From contig CANFYD010000299.1 in the NCBI GenBank assembly GCA_947450745.1, forward strand, positions 1 to 5,471: DNA of 5,471 nucleotides, in the 5' to 3' direction. Source of the stretch: Burkholderiales bacterium (GTDB lineage Bacteria; Pseudomonadota; Gammaproteobacteria; Burkholderiales; Burkholderiaceae_C). Positions 1 through 4,954 of this stretch are shown here, piece after piece; the first letter of the stretch is position 1, and each line of letters starts with the position of its first letter. The notes below the pieces were generated by a model that saw nothing but the letters and a program-made list of their open reading frames with translations, was not told where the DNA came from and made no database searches. The translations under genes and the position numbers were made by a program.

Positions 1-218
1 AAACGTTTGACATCAAGGTCAACGTGCATGGCGGCGGCGAGTCGGGTCAAGCTGGGGCGATTCGCCACGGCATCACCCGCGCGCTGATCGACTATGACGC
101 CACCTTGAAGCCCGAACTGAGCCGCGCTGGCTTCGTGACGCGTGATGCGCGTGAAGTCGAGCGTAAGAAGGTCGGTCTGCACGGCGCGCGTCGTCGTAAG
201 CAGTTCAGCAAGCGCTGA
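1..218 (+). CDS. rpsI: 30S ribosomal protein S9, C-terminal part (5' end outside window)
   Basis: S9 is a small-subunit ribosomal protein whose C-terminal tail reaches towards the P-site tRNA. About 71 codons are visible, read from position 3 to a TGA at 216-218. The family is normally about 130 residues, so roughly the first 59 lie upstream of the window. Signatures seen are GGGESGQAGAIRHGITRAL near the start of the visible part, then AGFVTRDAREVERKKVGL, then the basic tail RRRKQFSKR ending in the invariant Lys-Arg. The frame is open to the left edge, so the in-frame GTG at position 24 is an internal valine codon and not a start. The gene normally follows rplM (L13) in one operon, which would lie to the left. 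One small oddity is His-Gly just before the Arg-rich tail, where I would expect Arg-Lys or His-Lys. Identity is essentially certain. Confidence 0.97.
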   Translation, partial: TFDIKVNVHGGGESGQAGAIRHGITRALIDYDATLKPELSRAGFVTRDAREVERKKVGLHGARRRKQFSKR

Positions 219-232
219 TCCTGCTGGTTTGT

Positions 233-254
233 CCGCCGGTTTCAACGCCGGTGG
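233..254 (+). other. Small hairpin just upstream of the rpsI terminator
   Basis: CCGCCGG (233-239) can pair with CCGGTGG (248-254) as a 7-bp stem with one G-U pair and an 8-nt loop. No T-run follows it, so it is not a terminator itself. It lies between the rpsI stop codon and the stronger terminator hairpin and may protect the 3' end of the mRNA. It could be a chance structure in GC-rich DNA. Confidence 0.3.
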
Positions 255-263
255 CAAATCATC

Positions 264-303
264 AACAAGGCCGTTTGCGCAAGCAGCGGCCTTGTTTCGT
301 TTC
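264..303 (+). terminator. Rho-independent terminator of the rpsI operon
   Basis: AACAAGGCCG (264-273) pairs perfectly with CGGCCTTGTT (287-296). This gives a 10-bp stem with a 13-nt loop that itself contains the palindrome TTGCGCAA. The stem is followed by a T-rich stretch, TTTCGTTTC, which is not a pure T-run. It lies about 45 bp past the rpsI stop. It closes the ribosomal protein operon and implies that erpA has its own promoter. Confidence 0.75.
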
Positions 304-357
304 AGCTCGCCCCCAGCTGTTACTGTGACCCAATACCCTTTTCAGCTGCGCCTCCTC

Positions 358-387
358 TTGTTTCCATAGACAATACGCAGCTAGAGT
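358..387 (+). promoter_or_regulatory. Weak sigma-70-like promoter candidate for erpA
   Basis: TTGTTT (358-363) and TAGAGT (382-387) are spaced by 18 bp and sit about 20 bp before the erpA start. Each box matches its consensus only partly (3 or 4 of 6). A promoter is expected somewhere in 300-400, because a terminator precedes it and erpA starts at 407. The exact boxes are a guess. I looked for an IscR-type palindrome here, since erpA is iron-sulfur regulated in enterobacteria, and did not find a convincing one. Confidence 0.25.
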
Positions 388-396
388 TAATCTGTT

Positions 397-400
397 AGGA
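397..400 (+). promoter_or_regulatory. Ribosome binding site of erpA
   Basis: AGGA ends 6 nt before the ATG at 407. This supports the start at 407 over the in-frame ATG at 449, which has no comparable purine-rich block upstream. Confidence 0.6.
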
Positions 401-406
401 ACCCAC

Positions 407-781
407 ATGAGCGCAGTTCTCGAATCTCCTTTGGCCGACTCCGGTGAAATGCCCGTGCCCTTGATCTTCACCGACAGTGCCGCCGACAAGGTGCGCGATC
501 TGGTCGCCGAAGAAGGCAATCCAGAGCTGAAACTGCGGGTTTTCGTGCAGGGTGGCGGTTGCTCCGGCTTCCAGTACGGTTTCACTTTTGATGAAGCCGT
601 CAATGAAGATGACACGCAGATGAGCAAGAACGGTGTCACGCTGTTGATCGACGCGATGAGCTTGCAGTATCTGGCCGGTGCCGAGATCGACTACAAGGAA
701 GACCTGCAAGGCGCGCAGTTCGTGATCAAGAATCCGAACGCGACCACCACCTGCGGTTGCGGGTCCAGCTTCTCGGCTTGA
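407..781 (+). CDS. erpA: Iron-sulfur cluster insertion protein ErpA (A-type carrier)
   Basis: ErpA is a cytoplasmic A-type carrier (HesB/IscA/SufA family) that takes Fe-S clusters from the ISC or SUF assembly scaffolds and hands them to apo-enzymes, including those of isoprenoid synthesis and respiration. The protein is 124 residues. The three cluster-binding cysteines are present: Cys52 in GGGCSGFQYGF, and Cys116 and Cys118 in the C-terminal CGCGSSF. The core from about residue 18 (PLIFTDSAADKV) matches the family along its whole length. The family is usually 107-120 residues, and the small excess is an N-terminal tail of about 10 residues. The full FQYGF and NPNATTTCGCGSSF sequences resemble ErpA more than IscA. 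The gene appears monocistronic, with one terminator before it and another right after it. Its right neighbours are on the opposite strand. Confidence 0.96.
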   Translation: MSAVLESPLADSGEMPVPLIFTDSAADKVRDLVAEEGNPELKLRVFVQGGGCSGFQYGFTFDEAVNEDDTQMSKNGVTLLIDAMSLQYLAGAEIDYKEDLQGAQFVIKNPNATTTCGCGSSFSA

Positions 782-797
782 TGCCCTTCGCTGAATG

Positions 798-826
798 AAA
801 AAGCCGCCAAGTTTGGGCGGCTTTTT
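798..826. terminator. Bidirectional rho-independent terminator between erpA and anmK
   Basis: AAAAAGCCGCC (798-808) pairs perfectly with GGCGGCTTTTT (816-826) around a 7-nt loop. Read on the plus strand, the GC stem is followed by five T. Read on the minus strand, the same holds because of the five A at the left. It begins 17 bp after the erpA stop and ends 24 bp from the anmK stop, so it can end both convergent transcripts. Confidence 0.88.
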
Positions 827-849
827 GCTGTCCGGCTGTCACTCAAGCA

Positions 850-1995
850 TCAAGCCGGGTACATCGCGCCCAAGATCCTCGGGCCTGCCGCGCCGGTAAC
901 TGCCTGTAGATTGCCGGGCAAAGCGTGCACCCAGCGCATCGCCAGCCAAGCGAAGGCGGCTGCTTCCACTTGCATGGCCGGCAGGCCGCGTGCGTCGGTG
1001 GGCTGAACAGTGGTGTCGGGCAGCAGTTGTTGCAGGCGCTCCATCAGCCGGGTGTTCAACGAGCCACCACCGCAGACCAGCAGTTCTTGCGTCGCCGGCG
1101 CGTCATCGTGCAGACAACGGGCAATGCTTTGCGCCGTCAGTTCGAGCAGGGTGGCCTGCACATCGGCGGCGGCTTCCGACTCAAGTGTCGGCACCAGTGC
1201 GGCCAGCCACTGTTCGTTGAACAGATCGCGGCCTGTGCTGCGCGGCGGCGTGCGGGTGAAAAACGGCTCATCCAGCAGCGCTTGCAGCATTTCTGGCAGC
1301 AGCGTCCCGCTGGCCGCCCAGGCCCCGCCAGCATCAAAGCTGCAACCTAGGTGTCTGGCGATCCACAAGTCCATCAAACAGTTGCCGGGCCCGCAATCGA
1401 AGCCCAAGGTACGACCGTCGGCGCTCAATAGGCTGATATTGCTGATGCCGCCGATATTGAGCACGGCCACCTCGCGGTCTGCGCGGCCAAATAAAGTGCG
1501 GTGAAAGGCGGGCACCAGTGGGGCACCCTGGCCGCCTGCGGCCAGATCTCGGCTGCGCAGGTCAGACACCACGGCCACGCCGGTCATTTCGGCCAGCAAG
1601 GCACCGTTGAGCAACTGGGTGGTGTAACCGCAGCCATCAAATTCACCCGGTCTGTGCCTGACGGTCTGGCCATGCGCTCCGATGGCGGCAATATCGCGCG
1701 CGGTTCGTCCGGCGGTCTTCAGCAGTTGGGTGGTCAATTCGGCGTAGCTTCGGGCTACCGCGTTGGCGGCCAGTGCCGCGCGGTGCAGTTCGTTGTCGCC
1801 GGGGCTGTTCAAGGCCAGTAAATCGCAGCGCAAGCCGGTCGGGTACGGCTGATGGCAGTGCGCCAGCACTTGCAGGGCCGCGCCGTCTTGCGGGAAGCGG
1901 GCCAGCACAGCATCCACGCCGTCCAGCGAGGTACCGGACATCAGGCCGATGTACAGCTCACTCGTGCTCGACCCATCCACCGCAAATCCAGTCAT
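850..1995 (-). CDS. anmK: Anhydro-N-acetylmuramic acid kinase
   Basis: AnmK is a cytoplasmic kinase that uses ATP and water to open the 1,6-anhydro ring of anhMurNAc and give MurNAc-6-phosphate, a step of peptidoglycan recycling. It has the ASKHA (hexokinase/actin-like) fold. Counted from the ATG at 1995, the protein has 381 residues, against about 370 usually. Visible blocks are the N-terminal nucleotide-binding MSGTSLDGVD (19-28), GAHGQTV (106-112), the active-site region DLRSRDLAAGGQGAPLVP (145-162), NIGGISN (180-186), CGPGN (201-205), STGRDLFN (253-260) and CGGGS (308-312). The frame extends to a TTG at 2028, giving 392 residues. That codon is one base past the stop of the upstream peptidase gene. 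I prefer the ATG because the length fits better, but neither has a good ribosome binding site. It is very probably cotranscribed with the M23 peptidase gene. Confidence 0.94.
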   Translation of the reverse strand: MTGFAVDGSSTSELYIGLMSGTSLDGVDAVLARFPQDGAALQVLAHCHQPYPTGLRCDLLALNSPGDNELHRAALAANAVARSYAELTTQLLKTAGRTARDIAAIGAHGQTVRHRPGEFDGCGYTTQLLNGALLAEMTGVAVVSDLRSRDLAAGGQGAPLVPAFHRTLFGRADREVAVLNIGGISNISLLSADGRTLGFDCGPGNCLMDLWIARHLGCSFDAGGAWAASGTLLPEMLQALLDEPFFTRTPPRSTGRDLFNEQWLAALVPTLESEAAADVQATLLELTAQSIARCLHDDAPATQELLVCGGGSLNTRLMERLQQLLPDTTVQPTDARGLPAMQVEAAAFAWLAMRWVHALPGNLQAVTGAAGPRILGAMYPA

Positions 1996-2029
1996 CTGCT
2001 GCCGCGCGCTCGAACGAAGAGCTGGCAAC

Positions 2030-3412
2030 TCACTCTGCGCCGTTCACTCCGCCGTCCATCGTTTGGGCAACACTCAATTGAGTCTTGATGCTGGCCACGG
2101 TTTGCAAGAACTGGCCGCGCGCGTAGTTCGGCAAAGTGACAGCCTCGGAGGCGCGCGCGATCACGCGAGGATCCTGGTGCTCGCCCTTGACGCGAAATTC
2201 AAAATGCAGGTGCGGCCCGGTGGCCCAGCCGGTCGCCCCGACCGCGCCAATGCGTTGACCCTGTTCGATGCGCTGGCCGCGCTTGACGTCAATGCGGCTC
2301 AGGTGGGCATAAACCGTGGTGCGGTCGCCGCTGTGGCGCACGAACACGACATTGCCGAAGCCGTTTTGCCAGCCGGCGAAATCCACCGAGCCGTCGCCCA
2401 CCGTGCGCACCGCCGTGCCTGTGGGCGCGCCGTAGTCGGTGCCCAGGTGGCGACGCCAGGTTTGCAGAATCGGGTGGAAGCGCATCGCGAAACCGGAGGT
2501 CACGCGCGAGAACTCCATCGGGCTGGCCAAAAATGTGCGGCGCTTGCTTTGGCCGTCGAAGCCGTAAAAATTGCCTTTGCCGGTGGCCTTGTCCTGAAAC
2601 CAGACTGCGCTGTAACTGCGCCCGTTATTGACGAACTCGGCGGCGACGACACGGCCGCCAGCGCTTTCCCAATTGATCGGCTCGCCGTCGGCGGTCATGC
2701 TTTCGTAGACGACCGAGAAACGGTCGCCCTTGCGCAGTTCGCGGTGGAAGTCGATATCGCCGGAGAACATATCGGCCATTTGCGAAGCGATCACATCGGG
2801 AATGCGAGCTTCGTCGGTGGCGGCAAACAGCGAGCTGCGAATGCTGCCACTGCCCAGCCGCGTCTGCGCTTGCAGCGGCAGAGTCTCCAGCTTGGAGGTG
2901 AATTTGTCGGCCGTGCGCGAGACGCTCAAGCGGGTGAAGTGGGTCGCTTGCTGAATTGGGTTTTCGGCCGCAAAGCGGACCACCATCGCTTGCACCGTGC
3001 CGCTAGCGTCCGCCGTCACTTGCACCATTTTGCCGGCGCGACCTTGCAGAATTCGGGCGGCCAGCGGGTCTTTGCGCAGGAACAGGGCAGCCGCAGGGTC
3101 GGGCGCGCCCATGCGCTTGAGCAAGCTGTCGGCGGTGTCGCTGCTGCGGGTCAGGTCGTTGCGACTCAGTCCGATCTGATGCTCGGCCAGTTCGGCCAAT
3201 TGCGCTTGCAGATCATTCGGCTGCACGGCCTCGGCGATCACGCGGCGGGGCAGCTCTTCGGCATTGGGTGCCAGCGGAGCGATACCAAAGGCGGTGATTG
3301 CAAACCCGCTGAGCAAACCCAAGACGGTGCCGGTCAGGGCGCGCGGGTGCTTTGCGACGAAGGCTTCGGTACGAACCAAAGCCTGTTTCACTTCCATCTT
3401 CCAATCAGTCAC
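2030..3412 (-). CDS. M23-family murein metallopeptidase, membrane-anchored (MepM-like)
   Basis: This is a probable zinc endopeptidase that cuts peptide cross-links in peptidoglycan, exposed in the periplasm. The protein has 460 residues. A hydrophobic segment at about 26-48 (LTGTVLGLLSGFAITAFG) after a basic N-terminus acts as signal anchor or uncleaved signal peptide. Residues about 60-300 form the N-terminal regions typical of the MepM/ShyA/Csd3 group, including FHRELRKGDRFSVVYE at 222-237. The catalytic M23 (LytM) domain covers about 300-420. Zinc ligands are His322 and Asp326 (HLGTD) and His403 (HLH), with the catalytic His370 in YAHLS. All are present, so it should be active, not a regulator of the EnvC kind. 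I see no LysM repeat. The GTG start at 3412 is the first possible one, because in-frame TAA and TGA stops lie just upstream, and GAGG sits 10 nt before it. An ATG five codons in is the alternative. The exact bond cut is inferred from the family. Confidence 0.93.
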   Translation of the reverse strand: MTDWKMEVKQALVRTEAFVAKHPRALTGTVLGLLSGFAITAFGIAPLAPNAEELPRRVIAEAVQPNDLQAQLAELAEHQIGLSRNDLTRSSDTADSLLKRMGAPDPAAALFLRKDPLAARILQGRAGKMVQVTADASGTVQAMVVRFAAENPIQQATHFTRLSVSRTADKFTSKLETLPLQAQTRLGSGSIRSSLFAATDEARIPDVIASQMADMFSGDIDFHRELRKGDRFSVVYESMTADGEPINWESAGGRVVAAEFVNNGRSYSAVWFQDKATGKGNFYGFDGQSKRRTFLASPMEFSRVTSGFAMRFHPILQTWRRHLGTDYGAPTGTAVRTVGDGSVDFAGWQNGFGNVVFVRHSGDRTTVYAHLSRIDVKRGQRIEQGQRIGAVGATGWATGPHLHFEFRVKGEHQDPRVIARASEAVTLPNYARGQFLQTVASIKTQLSVAQTMDGGVNGAE

Positions 3413-3422
3413 GCTTTATGAA

Positions 3423-3426
3423 CCTC
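3423..3426 (-). promoter_or_regulatory. Ribosome binding site of the M23 peptidase gene
   Basis: Read on the minus strand, GAGG lies 10 nt before the GTG at 3412. The spacing is a little long but acceptable, and it supports GTG over the ATG at 3397, whose GGA is too close to the start. Confidence 0.45.
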
Positions 3427-3464
3427 AAATTCTTGCCGTAGCTACATCAGCCTCGTGCGCCCAT

Positions 3465-3494
3465 GTCTTACAAGCTATGGACATGAAGCGTCAA
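3465..3494 (-). promoter_or_regulatory. Sigma-70-like promoter candidate for the M23-anmK operon
   Basis: On the minus strand, TTGACG (3494-3489) is a good -35 box, 5 of 6 to consensus. It is followed after 18 bp by TAAGAC (3470-3465), a weak -10 box. A start just downstream would leave a leader of roughly 45-50 nt before the GTG. Only the -35 box is convincing. Confidence 0.32.
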
Positions 3495-3523
3495 GATTCG
3501 CGTCCACTAGAATTGCAAATGAC

Positions 3524-3572
3524 GGTTTGCGGCAAAACACCCCCCAGTTCGTGGGGGGTGGGAATGCAAACC
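3524..3572. repeat. Nested inverted repeat in the divergent spacer
   Basis: The outer arms GGTTTGC (3524-3530) and GCAAACC (3566-3572) are perfect complements. Inside them, CACCCCCC (3538-3545) and GGGGGGTG (3553-3560) form a second perfect 8-bp stem with a 7-nt loop (AGTTCGT). Unpaired bulges of 7 and 5 nt separate the two stems. The structure lies between the candidate promoters of the two divergent units (M23-anmK and tyrS). It could be a leader structure, a barrier to antisense readthrough, or a protein-binding site. The pairing is seen directly; the role is unknown. Confidence 0.55.
3531..3560 (-). terminator. Possible minus-strand terminator or attenuator upstream of the M23 gene
   Basis: On the minus strand, the inner stem CACCCCCC/GGGGGGTG is followed at once by TTTTGCC, the layout of a short rho-independent terminator. 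On the plus strand no T-run follows. It faces the M23-anmK operon. It could therefore stop stray minus-strand transcription coming from the tyrS side, or act as an attenuator if a promoter lies further upstream. The T-run is only four long. Confidence 0.38.
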
Positions 3573-3587
3573 AGCGGCGAGTATACC
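3559..3587 (+). promoter_or_regulatory. Sigma-70-like promoter candidate for tyrS
   Basis: TGGGAA (3559-3564) and TATACC (3582-3587) are spaced by 17 bp. The -10 box keeps TATA, and the -35 box is poor. A start near 3594 would give a leader of about 60 nt with a small hairpin at its very start, TCGGC (3595-3599) with GCCGA (3608-3612). A second AT-rich block, GATAAA at 3621-3626, lacks a good -35 partner. Confidence 0.3.
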
Positions 3588-3655
3588 GAGCCGGTCGGCG
3601 CTTCTAGGCCGAGAAAACCCGATAAATCAAGGCTTTACAGAGTCCCCCCGCTGCC

Positions 3656-4933
3656 ATGTCCGACTTGCGAACAACGCCTAGCTCTTCAGCTCCCGCCAAC
3701 TCGGCCGCAGCGACCGTCGCGGCCTACCCCGTCACCGACGCCGTGCGCGCCGCTTTTGCCGTGTCGCAGCGCGGCTGCGACGAAATCCTGCCCGAGGCGG
3801 ATTGGCTGAAAAAGCTGGCCAAATCAGCCGCCACCGGCGTGCCGCTGCGCATCAAACTGGGCCTGGACCCGACCGCTCCGGACATCCACATCGGCCACAC
3901 GGTGGTGCTCAACAAGATGCGGCAGCTGCAGGACTTGGGTCACCAGGTGATTTTTTTGATCGGCGACTTCACCTCGATGATCGGCGACCCGTCCGGCCGC
4001 AACGCCACGCGCCCGTCGCTGACCAAGGAGCAGATCCTTGCCAATGCCGAGACCTACTACGCGCAGGCCAGCTTGGTGCTGGACCCGGCGCGCACCGAGA
4101 TCCGCTACAACTCCGAGTGGAGCGACCCGCTCGGTGCGCGCGGCATGATCGAGCTGGCCGCCAAGTACACGGTGGCGCGCATGCTGGAGCGCGATGACTT
4201 CACCAAGCGCTACGCCTCGCACACACCGATTTCGGTGCATGAGTTTCTCTACCCGCTGATGCAGGGCTATGACTCGGTGGCGCTGAAAAGCGACCTCGAA
4301 CTCGGCGGCACCGACCAGAAGTTCAATTTGCTGATGGGCCGCCATCTGCAGCAGGAATATGGGCAGGAGCCGCAATGCGTGCTGACCATGCCGCTGCTCG
4401 AAGGCCTGGACGGCGTCGAGAAGATGTCCAAGTCCAAGAACAACTACGTCGCCATCAGTGAGCCGGCGAACAGCATGTTTGCCAAGATTCTGTCGATCAG
4501 CGATGTGCTGATGTGGAAGTGGTTCACGCTGCTGAGCTTCAAGAGCTTGGACGAAATCGCCCTGCTGAAGAGCCAAGTCGAGGCCGGCCGCAACCCCAAG
4601 GAAGCCAAGGTCTTGCTGGCCAAGGAGATCACCGCCCGCTTCCACAGCCTGCAGGCCGCAGACGCGGCCGAGGAAGACTTCAACAACCGCGCCCGCGGCG
4701 GCATTCCGGACGACATCCCCGAGCTCAGCTTGAGCGGCGCGCCGCTGGGTGTGGGCGCGATGTTGAAGGCCGCCGGCCTGGTGGCGTCCGGCGGCGAAGC
4801 GACCCGCCTGATCGAGCAGGGAGGCGTCAAGATCGACGGCGTCACCATCAGCGACAAGGCCTTGAAGCTGGCCGCCGGCAGCTTTGTCGCCCAGGTGGGT
4901 AAACGCAAGTTCGCCCGCGTGACTTTGAGCTGA
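3656..4933 (+). CDS. tyrS: Tyrosyl-tRNA synthetase, HIGH/KMSKS subtype
   Basis: This class I aminoacyl-tRNA synthetase loads tyrosine onto tRNA-Tyr using ATP in the cytoplasm, as a homodimer. It has 425 residues, normal for the family. The Rossmann catalytic domain starts at about residue 64 (RIKLGLDPTAPDIHIGH), with HIGH at 78-81. Other blocks are LIGDFTSMIGDPSG (101-114), LMQGYDSVALKSDLELGGTDQKFN (201-224, tyrosine and tRNA site region) and KMSKS at 256-260. A C-terminal S4 RNA-binding domain covers about 362-425. The HIGH and KMSKS pair resembles the TyrZ-like branch, as in Pseudomonas, not E. coli TyrS with its KFGKT loop. The N-terminal 22 or so residues are Ser/Ala-rich and look like an extension. 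The ATG at 3656 has no clear ribosome binding site, but no better start is seen downstream. The gene ends in tandem in-frame stops, TGA TAG (4931-4936). Confidence 0.97.
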   Translation: MSDLRTTPSSSAPANSAAATVAAYPVTDAVRAAFAVSQRGCDEILPEADWLKKLAKSAATGVPLRIKLGLDPTAPDIHIGHTVVLNKMRQLQDLGHQVIFLIGDFTSMIGDPSGRNATRPSLTKEQILANAETYYAQASLVLDPARTEIRYNSEWSDPLGARGMIELAAKYTVARMLERDDFTKRYASHTPISVHEFLYPLMQGYDSVALKSDLELGGTDQKFNLLMGRHLQQEYGQEPQCVLTMPLLEGLDGVEKMSKSKNNYVAISEPANSMFAKILSISDVLMWKWFTLLSFKSLDEIALLKSQVEAGRNPKEAKVLLAKEITARFHSLQAADAAEEDFNNRARGGIPDDIPELSLSGAPLGVGAMLKAAGLVASGGEATRLIEQGGVKIDGVTISDKALKLAAGSFVAQVGKRKFARVTLS

Positions 4934-4954
4934 TAGGGGCCTGGGCGGCGAGTG

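Noticed and set aside
300..406. IscR-type binding site upstream of erpA
   Set aside because: No match to the known type 1 or type 2 palindromes. The CAGCTG copies at 314-319 and 343-348 are too short and too common to mean anything alone.
262..709. Minus-strand open frames opposite erpA
   Set aside because: They are shadows of the erpA coding strand and the rpsI terminator, with no motifs or start signals.
1949..3421. 490-codon open frame on the plus strand, longer than the real gene opposite it
   Set aside because: It is antisense to the M23 peptidase gene and the start of anmK. Its translation is Ala/Arg/Gly/His-rich with no family motif, the usual shadow of GC-rich third codon positions. 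The minus-strand frame carries the complete M23 catalytic set.
3413..3655. T-box or other tRNA-sensing leader for tyrS
   Set aside because: No T-box sequence or tRNA-like specifier structure is seen, and T-boxes are not expected in Betaproteobacteria.
3264..3809. Open frame on the plus strand running through the divergent spacer, possibly encoding a leader peptide from the ATG at 3477
   Set aside because: It starts antisense to the M23 gene and runs out of frame into tyrS, with no ribosome binding site at the internal ATG codons and no composition or motif suggesting a real peptide.
3940..3957. Intragenic terminator in tyrS (TCACC-A-GGTGA followed by seven T)
   Set aside because: The repeat leaves a one-base loop. 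With a realistic loop only about three pairs remain, too weak for termination.
3824..4645. 273-codon open frame on the minus strand
   Set aside because: It is fully antisense to tyrS, with a low-complexity His/Gln/Ala/Val-rich translation and no recognisable domain. tyrS has full motif support.
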